NCBI GenBank assembly: GCA_030446305.1
Contig: JASUSA010000019.1
Span: forward strand, 1 to 50,078
Reading direction: 5' to 3'
DNA: 50,078 nucleotides
From: Clostridiales bacterium
Lineage (GTDB): Bacteria > Bacillota > Clostridia > Peptostreptococcales > Acidaminobacteraceae
A model generated the notes under the pieces. The model did not search any database and was not told where the DNA came from. It worked only from the letters and a program-made list of their open reading frames with translations. The translations under genes and the position numbers were made by a program. Within the stretch, counting starts at the first letter, position 1, and every line of letters begins with the position of its first letter. Positions 24,225 to 35,800 of this stretch are shown here, one piece after another.

Positions 24225-27200
24225 GTGAAACGAAAGGCAGTTTTCTTGACTTTTGGTTTATTGATTGTTCTGGTATCGTTGCAAATGGCATTTGCCGTTA
24301 CATACAGAAAGGCAACGGTTGTCGAAGTGACAGGGACAGTATCAATCCTTAAAGCGGGCGGCGAAAAAGCAGTTACGCCAACAGAGGAAATGACACTTGA
24401 GCATGGTGATCGCATTATCACTGGGAAAAATTCATCAATCTCATTAAAGATTGATGAGGACAAATACATCAAAGTAGGTGAGAAAACCTATATGAGTTTG
24501 TCTGAACTGATGGAAGATGCAGAGAGTGGGACATCGACGAATATTAAGCTGTTCACCGGACAGGTATGGGCATCGCTGACCAAACCGCTCGGCAGTTCGG
24601 AAACGTTTGAAATTGAAACGCCGACAGCTGTTATGGGCGCCAAGGGGACAAAATTCATGGTCAAATACGTCATTGAAAAAAGCGATGGCGATGATAACTA
24701 TGACGGTACAACGGAACTGGTGGTCTTGGAAGGTACCGTTAGCATGAAGACGGAAGTTCAGCGTCCGGGCACCGGTGAAGGTACCGGTGAAGGCACCAGC
24801 GAAGGAACTGGTGAAGGCGAAGGATCTCAAGTGCCGCCAGATGGCAGGCAAGAAGTCGAGATTATGGTTCATCAGAATCAGGAAATAAAAGTCAATGCCA
24901 AACTCATGCAGCGCGTCGCGGAAGAAATTGAACGCGTGATCAATGAAGGGGCTAAATTAGAAGAAATCAATATTCAGGAAGTCGTTGCAAAATCGGCGGC
25001 TGTTGAAAATGTAAAAGTAGAAAATCTGGATTTGTTCGTCCTCGAAATTATTGAAGATGATCCTGAAGAATACGGTGATGAGCTTACGGATAAGCTTTCC
25101 GATGTCATTAAGCAGAAGCAGCAGGAAGCCCAAGCGCAGGATGATGAAGAGGATGCGCCAGTTGGCGGATCGGGTATTATCTACGACGATGGCAAGGATA
25201 ATGATACGCCGACAGGCGGCAATACCAACACCGGAACAGGCGGCGGCACGACGGTAACACAAGTCAGACTCTATAGTGCTAATACCGTTGATGCCGATAA
25301 GGATGGGATTGTTGATTATCTGGCGCTTTATTTCAATATTGCCGTGGATGATTCGAGCTTTAACGGTACGGTTGCTAAATCGCTGTCGTCAAATATGCTT
25401 GGTACACTTGCCGGTTCAACACTTGCTGATATGACGGCAACGGATATAGTGGATACGGCAGATGATAGCATTGTTTATCTCGCACTTGATCCAAAGAGTG
25501 AAACGGCGAATACAGCTGCAACAGATACGCTGAATATAACGGGTGCCGGTATGATCAGTGCGCTCAACGGAACGGTTCTAAATGCTCAATCCATTGCAGT
25601 GACAGATGGTGCGGCACCAAGAATCCAAAAGATTATCGCCAATTTAGAAGGTGATGCAGCGGATTCAATGCTCGTCATAACGATGTCGGAGAAAATCAAC
25701 GAAGCAGGGCTCTCGGGCATATTGGATCATATTCGACTCACGACGGGCAGTGCTTACAGCATTCAAACACTTGAAAAAGTTGACTGGTCAAAGACAACGA
25801 TTAATCAAAATGAAAACACGGTTACCATAAAATCACTGCCGAAAGCCGTAAAAACGGCATTGGCGGGGCTGGCGGCAGATACGGTCTATTTTGACAGTGT
25901 CATCATCTCGGATGATGGCGGCAATACAACCGATATTGGCAATGTCGCTATTCAGATTGATCAAGTGACGCAGGACACCAAGCCTGCCTATATACAATCA
26001 GTTGTCGCGGAAGAAGTGCCATATGAAGGCGGCGGAGAACTCTTTGGGGCATTGGCATTTGAAGAAACAACACCGCCGGTTTATCAAGAAACGGTATACA
26101 GCGTAACACTGTCGCTGTCAGATTATCTCAGCGATGCAAGTGTTGCTGCAGCAATGTATCTTGAAACATGGATTGACGGCAGCGGCGTCAGAGGCGGCTG
26201 TTATCCGGAAAACATGGTATACAGCGATCAAGATCCAAAAGCAATAACGCTGTCTTTTGATCTGGCATTTTATGGTCTGCCGCCAGTGGCGGGCGATCAA
26301 ATAAAATTGTCACTGCAATCGCTTAACGATCTCACCGGAATGCCTTTGCGATTTGGCAGTGAAACGGCATATGACAATGCCTTTGATCTCGTCTTTGGTG
26401 AAAACAATACTTTTGAAGCAAAAGCGCCTTCTGATGAAGTTGCCTATGTAGAAATTGAAAAAATAATGACCAGAGATGAAGACGCCAATGGCTTTATTGA
26501 TTTGCTTGAAATAAAATTTACAGAACCAGTGGATGATTCGTCATATAGCGGCACGGGGACAAATGTTTACCTGGGTGGTGCGATCGGCACGCTAAACAGC
26601 ACGTCGCTGTATACGACGGGTACGGGAAGCTTTGCAGATACCGCGGACGATGACGTCATCTTCTTAAAAGTCAATGAAAGTACAGAAACTTACAATACAA
26701 AATCAACCGATAAATGCTACATTACAGATGCTGTTCTCGAATCCGTATCAGGCAAGGCGCTGAAAACTTATTCAGACGGTTTTGCAGCAACCGATGGTGC
26801 ACCGCCTCAAATCGTAGGCGTTTCAGCATTCCTTGATGGAGATGCGCAGGATAAGCACCTCGTCGTACTGCTTTCCGAACCAGTTGCGACGACAGAAGCC
26901 AAAACGTTTTTTGCAAATGCTGCCGTCGGCACAACGCCGTATGGTACTTATGAATCCGGCATTGCATTTGATGCCAATACGTTGGCGTCAATAACGGAAA
27001 CCGGCAATGCCTACGATATCACCCATCTTAATACAGACGTTATCGAAGCACTTGCGAGCGGCTACACTTTTCTGTATCTGAAAGATGGCTTGACCGTTTA
27101 TGATGCACTGGGCAACAATATGACTGTTGACGGTGTTTATACGGTGAGCAATATGAGTGCGGATACGGCACCAACATCGGTTACAGTTGATAATGTTACC

Positions 27201-30200
27201 TATTTAGACGGATATTATCATGTGGTATTAACGCTATCAGATCTAATTGATCAAAGCCTCATCAGTGCTTACAAAGCAGGCTATGATGTTGTTGATGGGG
27301 AAAATATGCTTTCGGTGTATCTAAGTGATGTACGTTATTCAGATACGTCCAGTGCAGCGCTCACATTGACGTATGATATTTCTATTTACAGTGAGCGCAT
27401 GTCTAATGGCAGTGCGTTTACCATTGATTTAACGGGGTTAAAGGATATGCAGGGCAGACCGCTCTATTATGCATATGATGGCAAAGCACAGTCGTCCATT
27501 CGATTTGTTTATCAGGATGGTGTGTATTTAGAAGCACCGCCAATCAGTTTCGCCTTGCAGCGTGTTGAAACATCTGATCTTAATGTTGATGGTTACATCG
27601 ATCATTTGAGACTGATCTTCAATAAAGATGTGAAAGATGCCAGCTATGCAGGTGAAAGTAGTATTAGCATGACAAATCAGTCAATTGGCAGTTTGTATTC
27701 AGGATCAATTGCCAATGTTCAGGGTGATGAAACAGATGATAATGTTATTTACTTGACCGTGAGCAATCTTTATGGCATCAATACCGATGCGTCGGGAATG
27801 CTCGACATTAATGCGGGGATGATAGAATCTGTTGACGGAGAAGTGCTTTCAGCTTATAGTAACGGTTTTGAAATTAGTGACGGTGTTGCACCGATCTCCA
27901 CAGGCTTTAATGTGAGCTTTGGCGAAGGTGTTGCGGACAGCCTTGTTCAATTAACCTTTTCGGAACCTGTGACGTCAGTCGGCACGGATAGCCCAACGGC
28001 GAAAAATCTCTTTGCAAACTACTTTGGCATCGGCACGCCGACGACGACAGATTATGCATCGTCGATGAAACCAACTTGGAATGCGGTAACCTTTAGCGAG
28101 GATACCGATAAAACAATCTTTACGGCGAGAGGGCTTGGGATTGATGCCATTACGGCCATGGTTGAAAGCGGCAAAGTGGATATTTACGGTTCCGATGCTT
28201 TTTCGACATGGGATATTGCCGGCAATAAAATGGATTATTTGAGTCTTAAAATTTCAAGAACACTGCCGACAGCTTATCCTACTTATGTAAACAGCGTCAG
28301 CATTACACCGGTTACACCGCTCAGTGAATACAATCTAAAAATCGGTTTTAGCAATTACTTGGATACACAGAGTGCCGAAAATGTGTTCTATGCTTTTCTG
28401 AGTGACTATGCGACACTTAATCTGAGCAGCGGTACAGGCTCGCTGATTTGTGACAACTTGCAGGATTTTAATCAAACAGATATCAGTGCGACACTGAAAT
28501 TCAAGATGGAGACGGGTACATTGACAGCGGGCGATACCATTGCCATCGACCTGTCGGGGCTTGATGATGTCTTTAAGAATGACGTGCTTTATCACCGTGT
28601 GATGCCGGTACAAAGTCAGCTCTATTTCAAATTTGACGGCACGACATTTATTGAATCGCCTGTACCAGCCGCCAGTACCTTGAAGTTAATATCAGGTAAG
28701 ACGCTGGATATCAACGCCGATGGCATGATTGACCGATTGGCGCTGACGTTTAATGAGGCGGTGGATGACAGCAGCTTTGATTCAAGTACGAGTGCAGTCC
28801 TTGGCAATGGTGCAGTTGGGTCGCTGTCAATTGATGGTGTTCTGATGATTGATACGACATATAATGCTGATGTTGCCGACGATGATACCATTTATTTAAT
28901 CGTAGACAATGCAAGTGTAGGTGCCAATACAGGGGAAACAAGCGTGATTCATCTATATGAAAACGGATTGATTGCAGCGTTGGCAGATAATGAAAACCTC
29001 TCGCTGTCAGATGAAGAAGGCGTTATGCTCACAGATGGTGCCGCACCACAATTGGTGTCCACAACAGTCATCATTGGCAATAGTGCAGAAGAGAGCGGCA
29101 TTGAGCTTGATTTCTCTGAGCAATTGTACACTTATGACTGTTGCGACATGTCTATTTCAAATGCGGCGATGACGACAAGTGCCATTTTTGAAGTGATGCG
29201 TATCGGCGACGGTTCGACGGTGAGCTATGATACAGCGCATCCGATTGCGCTTACCGGAACGGATATGAAGAAGGACGGCAAAAACTATACGATTAAGGGC
29301 TTGCCGGCAAATATCATCGATGTAATGACAGAAACAGGTGTGGCGCTGATCTACTATCCCGATACTTTAAAATTAAAAGATCAGACGGGGCTTTATACAA
29401 CGGGGACGTGGATGCAGACCGCTGCTTATTATACGCTCAATGCAGCAAAACCGACGATTAAAAGCGTTGAAAACGTTAATCTGACAACGGGAAGCGCTTA
29501 TGATATTGTACTGACCATGGACCAGTATATGTCCTCAGAAGCTTCCGAAACGATATTTGGGAGTGGGATCAGTGACTATGTGATGGCAAATGCTTCGGAA
29601 AGTTCTGTGGACGTTTCCGGTGACATTACGAATTTTGCCGCTGACTCGATCACGGCAACGGTACATGTAGGACTTGACTCGGGGATGCTTTATCCGGGCG
29701 ATATGATCACCATTGATGTTGGTGATCTCCAGGATATCTATGGCAGAAATTTTGTCTATCTATACAATGAAACACCACAGTCGAAGATCTTCATGGTCTA
29801 TGATGGTGAAGATTTCATCGAAATGGGTGATCCTGAAACAACGAGTTTTGATATTACAAATGTCAGCACTGTTGATTTTGACAGTGATGGGTGTATTGAC
29901 TATTTAAAAGTCAAATTTAATATGCCTGTAAGCGATATGAGCTATATTTATACTGATGGTTATGCACCGACGATCAGCGGCATCGAATCCGTAACAATTA
30001 TGGAAACAGACATTGGTGCAGGACAATATGACGGTTCTCTGGACAAGCCGTATGATGATGTGATTCTCGTGCCGCTGGATAGAATGACCTATGATCCTGA
30101 TACAGGTAGCACGGGATCGCTGGTCTTTTCAAATAACGGTTGGATTTCGGCATTAAACGGTGCAGTGCTTCAAAGTGCCGGAAAAAGTTATGATATTGAT

Positions 30201-30995
30201 GACGGTGCTTCGCCGGTTATTTTGGGAACAAACGTGAGTTTTGACGACGTGCCTGAGTATAACACAATGACACTTATCTGCAGTGAGATGCTCGAAGTGC
30301 CGGAAGGTTATGATACGGCAGCTGAAAGGCTCTTTGATGCTATGCGCATACGCAATGACAGCGAAGCAGTCCTAAATTATGAAACGGCAGTACCGCCGGA
30401 TACAACTGGCAGTCAATTTGTTGATTCCGGCAGCAATGCAGTGATCCATGGACTATCGAAAGCGCTGACAGCGACAGTTGTTGATGTCGGGTATTTAGAA
30501 AGTTATTTCCCATCTGAAATAGCCGTATACGATGCCGCAGGCAACCCGCTTCATACACGGGAAAACTATTTCTATGAAATGGCAGTTCAGGCACCACCAA
30601 CCTATGTTTATACAGCTGAGACGGTGCCGATGACAACGCCGTCGACATATAAAATCACCATTCCGGTAGAAAATTACATGTCCGATGCGTCAGAGGCATA
30701 TGTTGCCAGCTTGACGAGCAATGGTTTCCTGATGGAAGCAGACTTCGCAGGCGGGGTTATAGAACCGCTGACAACCGTGACGCTGGATAATGAAACGGCA
30801 GATGATATTGCTATTAACATCGAAATAAACCTTGGGGGCGCTTTGATCATGGAAAGTGATTATATTGTCGTACCGATTCATTATTTCACGGATATATTTG
30901 GCAATGCGATCTTGTATAAAGATTATTCAGTAACGCACGATGATATGGGATTGATCTATCAAATGGGTGAATGGGTTCCATTCCCACTAGATTAA
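24225..30995 (+). CDS. Giant secreted protein: FecR domain plus five long repeats with EF-hand-like loops
   Basis: A 2256-residue protein with GTG start 24225 behind AGGAGGGG. A signal peptide (MKRK then a hydrophobic run, AFA-V near residue 24) is followed by a FecR-type domain (about 30-175) with GDRIITGKNSSISLKI and TPTAVMGAKGTKF. A Gly-Thr-Gly-Glu linker (182-197), a charged helical stretch and a second low-complexity Gly/Thr linker follow. From about residue 347 there are five repeats of 367-395 residues. Each starts with a Ca-binding-like loop of the form D-x-D-x-D/N-G-x-I/V-D (Asp356, 751, 1118, 1495, 1884), then VDDSSF/Y, later TDGAxP plus an SEP/SEK motif like those of Big/SwmB-type Ig modules, then a third beta-rich module. 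There is no LPxTG motif or C-terminal membrane helix. A cell-surface or matrix role is inferred only. Confidence 0.85.
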   Translation: MKRKAVFLTFGLLIVLVSLQMAFAVTYRKATVVEVTGTVSILKAGGEKAVTPTEEMTLEHGDRIITGKNSSISLKIDEDKYIKVGEKTYMSLSELMEDAESGTSTNIKLFTGQVWASLTKPLGSSETFEIETPTAVMGAKGTKFMVKYVIEKSDGDDNYDGTTELVVLEGTVSMKTEVQRPGTGEGTGEGTSEGTGEGEGSQVPPDGRQEVEIMVHQNQEIKVNAKLMQRVAEEIERVINEGAKLEEINIQEVVAKSAAVENVKVENLDLFVLEIIEDDPEEYGDELTDKLSDVIKQKQQEAQAQDDEEDAPVGGSGIIYDDGKDNDTPTGGNTNTGTGGGTTVTQVRLYSANTVDADKDGIVDYLALYFNIAVDDSSFNGTVAKSLSSNMLGTLAGSTLADMTATDIVDTADDSIVYLALDPKSETANTAATDTLNITGAGMISALNGTVLNAQSIAVTDGAAPRIQKIIANLEGDAADSMLVITMSEKINEAGLSGILDHIRLTTGSAYSIQTLEKVDWSKTTINQNENTVTIKSLPKAVKTALAGLAADTVYFDSVIISDDGGNTTDIGNVAIQIDQVTQDTKPAYIQSVVAEEVPYEGGGELFGALAFEETTPPVYQETVYSVTLSLSDYLSDASVAAAMYLETWIDGSGVRGGCYPENMVYSDQDPKAITLSFDLAFYGLPPVAGDQIKLSLQSLNDLTGMPLRFGSETAYDNAFDLVFGENNTFEAKAPSDEVAYVEIEKIMTRDEDANGFIDLLEIKFTEPVDDSSYSGTGTNVYLGGAIGTLNSTSLYTTGTGSFADTADDDVIFLKVNESTETYNTKSTDKCYITDAVLESVSGKALKTYSDGFAATDGAPPQIVGVSAFLDGDAQDKHLVVLLSEPVATTEAKTFFANAAVGTTPYGTYESGIAFDANTLASITETGNAYDITHLNTDVIEALASGYTFLYLKDGLTVYDALGNNMTVDGVYTVSNMSADTAPTSVTVDNVTYLDGYYHVVLTLSDLIDQSLISAYKAGYDVVDGENMLSVYLSDVRYSDTSSAALTLTYDISIYSERMSNGSAFTIDLTGLKDMQGRPLYYAYDGKAQSSIRFVYQDGVYLEAPPISFALQRVETSDLNVDGYIDHLRLIFNKDVKDASYAGESSISMTNQSIGSLYSGSIANVQGDETDDNVIYLTVSNLYGINTDASGMLDINAGMIESVDGEVLSAYSNGFEISDGVAPISTGFNVSFGEGVADSLVQLTFSEPVTSVGTDSPTAKNLFANYFGIGTPTTTDYASSMKPTWNAVTFSEDTDKTIFTARGLGIDAITAMVESGKVDIYGSDAFSTWDIAGNKMDYLSLKISRTLPTAYPTYVNSVSITPVTPLSEYNLKIGFSNYLDTQSAENVFYAFLSDYATLNLSSGTGSLICDNLQDFNQTDISATLKFKMETGTLTAGDTIAIDLSGLDDVFKNDVLYHRVMPVQSQLYFKFDGTTFIESPVPAASTLKLISGKTLDINADGMIDRLALTFNEAVDDSSFDSSTSAVLGNGAVGSLSIDGVLMIDTTYNADVADDDTIYLIVDNASVGANTGETSVIHLYENGLIAALADNENLSLSDEEGVMLTDGAAPQLVSTTVIIGNSAEESGIELDFSEQLYTYDCCDMSISNAAMTTSAIFEVMRIGDGSTVSYDTAHPIALTGTDMKKDGKNYTIKGLPANIIDVMTETGVALIYYPDTLKLKDQTGLYTTGTWMQTAAYYTLNAAKPTIKSVENVNLTTGSAYDIVLTMDQYMSSEASETIFGSGISDYVMANASESSVDVSGDITNFAADSITATVHVGLDSGMLYPGDMITIDVGDLQDIYGRNFVYLYNETPQSKIFMVYDGEDFIEMGDPETTSFDITNVSTVDFDSDGCIDYLKVKFNMPVSDMSYIYTDGYAPTISGIESVTIMETDIGAGQYDGSLDKPYDDVILVPLDRMTYDPDTGSTGSLVFSNNGWISALNGAVLQSAGKSYDIDDGASPVILGTNVSFDDVPEYNTMTLICSEMLEVPEGYDTAAERLFDAMRIRNDSEAVLNYETAVPPDTTGSQFVDSGSNAVIHGLSKALTATVVDVGYLESYFPSEIAVYDAAGNPLHTRENYFYEMAVQAPPTYVYTAETVPMTTPSTYKITIPVENYMSDASEAYVASLTSNGFLMEADFAGGVIEPLTTVTLDNETADDIAINIEINLGGALIMESDYIVVPIHYFTDIFGNAILYKDYSVTHDDMGLIYQMGEWVPFPLD
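24768..24815 (+). repeat. 12-bp repeat encoding Gly-Thr-Gly-Glu units
   Basis: Four 12-bp units (ggcaccggtgaa type) encode GTGE, GTGE, GTSE and GTGE at residues 182-197. It is a flexible acidic linker after the FecR domain. Confidence 0.85.
25264..30992 (+). repeat. Five protein-level repeats of about 380 residues in the giant secreted protein
   Basis: Repeat starts, judged by the EF-hand-like loop, are near nucleotides 25290, 26475, 27576, 28707 and 29874. Each unit carries the order: DxDxDG loop; L-x-F-N/T-x-x-V-D-D-S-S; a D-D-x-I-Y/F-L segment; a D-G-A-x-P segment followed by S-E-P/K/Q; a Y-x-I-x-L sheet region; and an L-x-D-x-x-G-x-x-L/F-x-Y segment. DNA identity between units appears low, so the duplication is old. 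Confidence 0.8.
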
Positions 30996-31030
30996 AATGG
31001 CGACGGAAATCGATCATAGGAGAATAAAGG

Positions 31031-32467
31031 ATGAAAAGAAAAGGAAAAATCATACTGCTTTTATCACTGTTGACGGTTTTGGTGCTTCAAAGCAGTTTTG
31101 CGGCGGAGGTCTCAAGGTGCTTTGATGCAACAGCCGTTGCCCTCAGTGATGTCTATAACGGGCTTAATCAGCCATATGGCATAGAGGTCATGGACGATGG
31201 TGTTATATACATTGCAGATACGTATAACAACATGATTAAAAAACTCGAAAATGGTAAACTGGCAGTTGTTGCCGGGTATTATGAAGGCAAGAACAGCCTT
31301 GGTTTTCCATTAGGTGGGTTAAAGGATGGCGATGCGCTGACCGCGGCATTTAATAAGCCTAGGGATATCTGTGTGGCAGAGGATGGCACGATCTATGTTG
31401 CTGATTCTCAAAATCATGCCATTCGAAAAATTAAGGATGGCACGGTAACGACACTTGCCGGAACCGGTGAAGCAGGCGACAGCGTGGGGCTTGGCAGAAC
31501 GACGCGCTTTAATCTGCCGACTGCAATTGCCATGGGTAATGACGGCAAACTTTATGTGGCCGATACGTTGAACAATAAGATCAAAGTCGTGGATGTCAAC
31601 GGCAAAAGCAGCGAATTGATGCTGACGTCAGCTGACAATGCCAACCGCTTAAACGAACCAAGTGATTTATACTTTGACGAAGCAGGGGCGCTTTATATTG
31701 TTGACAGTGGCAATCAGTGCATCAAGAAAGTCGTTGACGGCGTCGTTTCAATTATTGCAGGCGGGAAAGTATACGCACTTGATGAGGCGGGGTATGCACC
31801 ACAGGGATTTGTCGACGGCTTGGCGAGTTTGGCGAAGTTTAACTTCCCTAAGGGTATTGCAATGGATGACCGCGGCAATCTCTATATTGCCGATACTTGG
31901 AATAATGCAATTCGCGTGTTAATGGCGGATAACCGCGTGGTGACGCTGACTGGCGGTATTATGCCGGGCAACAAAGTGGGCGCGCTTGATAAAGCTGTCT
32001 TCGATGCCCCCATTAGCCTTGACTATACCAATGGCATGCTCTATATTACGGATCGCTGGAACAATGAAATCAAACAAATTGACATCAATCCAAGTGCATC
32101 GGAAATGCAGCTGAGTGCGCTCTATCTCAAACAGCAGATTGATGTCGATGCGATTGTAGCTGATGAGGCATCACTTTGGTACAATGGCGAAAAAGTTATT
32201 GGAGACGCTTCGGTGCTAATAAAAGAAGATATCGCATGGGTACCGCTAAAAATGGCGGCAACGGCGCTTGGCTACACCGTCTCGTGGGATTCTGCTGTTG
32301 GTGCAGTGGTCTTGACTTCAGGTGACATCGTTGAGCACGTTTCTCAGAACAATGGACTCTATCTAGAAAATGGCAAGAGTTATGTTAAGACAGAGGATCT
32401 CGATACGCTGTTGAATCACACGGTTCAGCAAATACCATCGCTAAAGGCAGTGGTTATTTTACCGTAA
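31031..32467 (+). CDS. Secreted NHL-repeat protein with C-terminal stalk (copper amine oxidase N-like) domain
   Basis: A 478-residue protein starting at ATG 31031. A signal peptide (MKRKGKIILLLSLLTVLVLQSSFA) precedes about five NHL beta-propeller blades with motifs such as PYGIEVMDDGVIYIADTYNNMIKKL, PRDICVAEDGTIYVADSQNHAIRKI and PKGIAMDDRGNLYIADTWNNAIRVL. The last 100 residues (WVPLKMAATALGYTVSWDSAVGAVVL) match the stalk domain common in clostridial surface proteins. It lies 35 bases after the giant protein and shares its MKRK-type leader, so the two are probably one operon and may act together at the surface. The ligand is unknown. Confidence 0.88.
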   Translation: MKRKGKIILLLSLLTVLVLQSSFAAEVSRCFDATAVALSDVYNGLNQPYGIEVMDDGVIYIADTYNNMIKKLENGKLAVVAGYYEGKNSLGFPLGGLKDGDALTAAFNKPRDICVAEDGTIYVADSQNHAIRKIKDGTVTTLAGTGEAGDSVGLGRTTRFNLPTAIAMGNDGKLYVADTLNNKIKVVDVNGKSSELMLTSADNANRLNEPSDLYFDEAGALYIVDSGNQCIKKVVDGVVSIIAGGKVYALDEAGYAPQGFVDGLASLAKFNFPKGIAMDDRGNLYIADTWNNAIRVLMADNRVVTLTGGIMPGNKVGALDKAVFDAPISLDYTNGMLYITDRWNNEIKQIDINPSASEMQLSALYLKQQIDVDAIVADEASLWYNGEKVIGDASVLIKEDIAWVPLKMAATALGYTVSWDSAVGAVVLTSGDIVEHVSQNNGLYLENGKSYVKTEDLDTLLNHTVQQIPSLKAVVILP

Positions 32468-32494
32468 TAAAATGAGCTTTAAATGAAAATGTAT

Positions 32495-32550
32495 AAACCT
32501 GTGGTCTCGCAGCGCATTAGTTTAGCGATGAAACCACAGGTTTTCCTTTT
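32495..32550 (+). terminator. Intrinsic terminator after the NHL gene
   Basis: AAACCTGTGGT (32495-32505) pairs perfectly with ACCACAGGTTT (32533-32543), with an inner TCGC/GCGA helix, followed by TTTTCCTTTT. Confidence 0.8.
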
Positions 32551-32606
32551 GCGCGCCTGTTTAACGATCATTAGTGCTGCTAATGAAAATCATTACAAAC
32601 ATTAAT

Positions 32607-32635
32607 TTCACTTAAGAAAAGAACTGTGCTATGAT
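32607..32635 (+). promoter_or_regulatory. Putative purL promoter and leader
   Basis: TATGAT (32630-32635) with a weak TTCACT -35 (32607-32612) at 17 bp. The leader to the ATG at 32805 is about 165 bases and contains one hairpin (AGCCGACT 32754-32761 with AGTGCGGCT 32769-32777, one bulge) without a T run. No purine-riboswitch core was recognised. The rest of the 337-base spacer holds only the preceding terminator. Confidence 0.4.
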
Positions 32636-32804
32636 GAGGTATGAAGTGATTGCAATCGCAGAAACCTAGAAATAAGGCGATTGAGATATTGTTGAGAAAT
32701 GGTAAAAAGTCAAAAGACAGATGATTTGCCATATCGCTGATAGATGATTAAACAGCCGACTGCTTAAAAGTGCGGCTATTGAAAACGTAATAGGAGGCTG
32801 AAAA

Positions 32805-35800
32805 ATGGTTACGAGAATTATGGTTGAGAAGAAAAGCGGTTTTGATGTAGAGGCACTCGGCATGCTGAATGACATTAAAGCAACACTGCACATGCCTGCG
32901 CTGGCACGCGTACGCGTTATAAACTGCTATGATATTGAGGATGTTGAAGCATCCAATATGCCGCTGATTACGCAGTCGGTGCTCTCTGAGCCAAATGTGG
33001 ATGCCATTGTGCCATCGCTTGAACTCGCATCCAATATGCGCGCCTTTAGAATGGCGTTGCTGCCTGGACAGTTCGATCAAAGAGCGGATTCAGCAGCGCA
33101 GTGTATTGAACTCGTAACCCTTGAAGCTAGACCTGAACTCATTGCTTCTAAAATCATTGTTTTAGAGGGGATACTGACTGACGAAGATTTCTTGAAAATC
33201 AAGCAGTACCTCATTAACCCAGTTGAGTCACATGAAGTAGCGATGGCAGTGCCTGAACACGTTGGCATGACAATGGAAGTGCCCGCATCGGTTGCAACTG
33301 TAGAGGGATTTGCGGCGATGGATTCAGATGCACTTGAAACTTATCGTCAACAGATGGGGTTTGCCATGACCATTGGTGACCTCGTACACGTACAGCAGTA
33401 TTTTAAAGATGAAGCAAAGCGAAATCCTACGGTAACAGAACTCAAAGTTATTGATACGTATTGGTCGGATCACTGCCGCCATACCACATTTTTAACCGAA
33501 ATTACAGATATTCATATAGAAGAAAGCCTTTATACGACACCGGTTCAGAAAGCGTACGATGCTTATTGCAGCATGCGGTCATCACTTGGCATCGAAGGTC
33601 GAAAAGCGCAGTCGCTGATGGATTTGGCAACCATCAACACAAAGGCGCTGCGTGCAAAGGGCGGGCTTCAGGATTTAGATGTATCCGATGAAATCAACGC
33701 CTGCAGTATTGAAATCGATGTGGATGTCAATGGCGTTAAAGAACCATGGCTTTTGATGTTTAAGAACGAAACACATAATCACCCAACGGAAATCGAACCA
33801 TTCGGCGGGGCGGCGACTTGCCTCGGCGGTGCTATTCGCGATCCGCTTTCAGGGCGCAGCTATGTTTACCAAAGCATGCGCGTCACAGGGGCGGCTGATC
33901 CAAGGGTGCCATTTGAAGAAACGCTGGACGGCAAATTGCCGCAAAAGGTGATTACGCAGAAAGCGGCAGCTGGTTTTAGCGCCTATGGCAACCAAATTGG
34001 CCTTGCAACAGGCCACGTCGCAGAGGTCTATGATCCGGATTTTGTAGCAAAGCGCATGGAAGTTGGCGCCGTGATGGGCGCAGCGCCAAAAGCCAACGTC
34101 GTCAGAGAAGTACCTGAAGCGGGTGATATCATTTTGCTGGTAGGCGGCAGAACGGGGCGCGATGGCATTGGTGGCGCAACGGGTTCATCCAAAGAGCATA
34201 CAGAAGACAGTTTGATGAGCTGCGGCGCGGAAGTTCAGAAGGGGAATGCTCCGGTTGAGCGTAAAATACAGCGTTTATTTAGAATTCCTGAACTCGCGAG
34301 GATGATTAAACGATGCAATGACTTTGGTGCAGGCGGTGTTTCGGTCGCCATTGGCGAACTGGCAGACAGCCTTGAAATCAATTTGGATGCCGTAACGAAA
34401 AAGTATGAAGGACTCGACGGTACTGAAATTGCGATTTCTGAATCGCAGGAACGGATGGCGGTCGTCGTTGCACCGGAGGATGTTGAGCGTTTTCAATCTT
34501 TTTGTGCGAATGAGAACCTTGAAGTCAAGGAAGTCGCAAAGGTAACGGATACCGGACGGCTGATCATGAAATGGCGCGGCGAAGAAATTTTAAACCTTTC
34601 GAGAGCCTTTTTAGATACCAATGGCGTCAAGGGGCAGACGAGCATTATTGTTGAGAAACCTGATGATGTCAGTTATTTTGATACCTTTTCACAGCAGCAT
34701 GAACGTCTGGAAACCATTTGGCTCGACATGCTTTCTGATCTCAATTGCTGCTCTCAGAAGGGGTTAGTGGAACGTTTTGACAATACCATTGGCGCTGGAA
34801 CAGTGCTCATGCCGTTCGGCGGCAATACACAGCAGACACCTGCACAAGTAATGGTTGCAAAATTACCGCTTTTAAAAGGCGAAACCGATACGGTTTCCAT
34901 GATGAGCTACGGTTACGATCCTAAAATCGGCAAATGGTCGCCTTTCCACGGCGGGATGTACGCCGTACTCGATTCGATTGCAAAATTGGTTGCAGCGGGC
35001 GCAGATTATCAAAAGATTAGACTTTCACTTCAGGAATATTTTGAAAAACTCGGCGAGAACCCGACAAAATGGGGTAAGCCGTTTAGTGCACTCCTAGGCG
35101 CTTCTTATGTGCAAACACAGTTTGAAACGGCGGCAATCGGCGGCAAAGATTCGATGTCGGGAACGTTTAAGGCGGTCAATGTACCACCGACGCTGATCTC
35201 CTTTGCCGTGGCAGCTGGAACCGCAGGCGATGTCGTAACCCCTGAGCTCAAACAATCCGGCAATGTACTGCTCTATTTGGAAGCTGGTCGCGATCACGCC
35301 GCTGTACCTGCATTTGAATCGCTCAAAGCAGCCTATCAATGTTATCATGCGCAATTGCTGAAAGGCCGTGTACAGTCCGCGCATACCGTTGGCTATGGCG
35401 GGATCGCCGTGTCTGTGTCCAAAATGAGTTTTGGCAACGGGGTTGGTCTATCGCTGATGGACTGCGCGAAGCCGCATCTTTTTGAACCGGCTTATGGTGG
35501 TATTGTCTTTGAAGTAAAAGCAGAAGATGTACCGCATTTTGATGCCGCGTACTTTATGAAAATCGGCGAAACCATTCAGGAGCCCGTTATTAAACTGAGC
35601 GAAATGCAGCTTCCCATTGATCTTGCATTGGCAGCTTGGTCAAAACCGCTGCAAAGTATCTTTCCGGAAATTCACAAAGGTGAAGGCCTTGCGGGCACAC
35701 ATGATTTTGTGAATCAGACTTTTATAAAGTCAAGTTTTAAAGCGGCATCACCGAAAGTCTTTATACCGGCATTCCCGGGTACAAACTGTGAGTGGGATAC

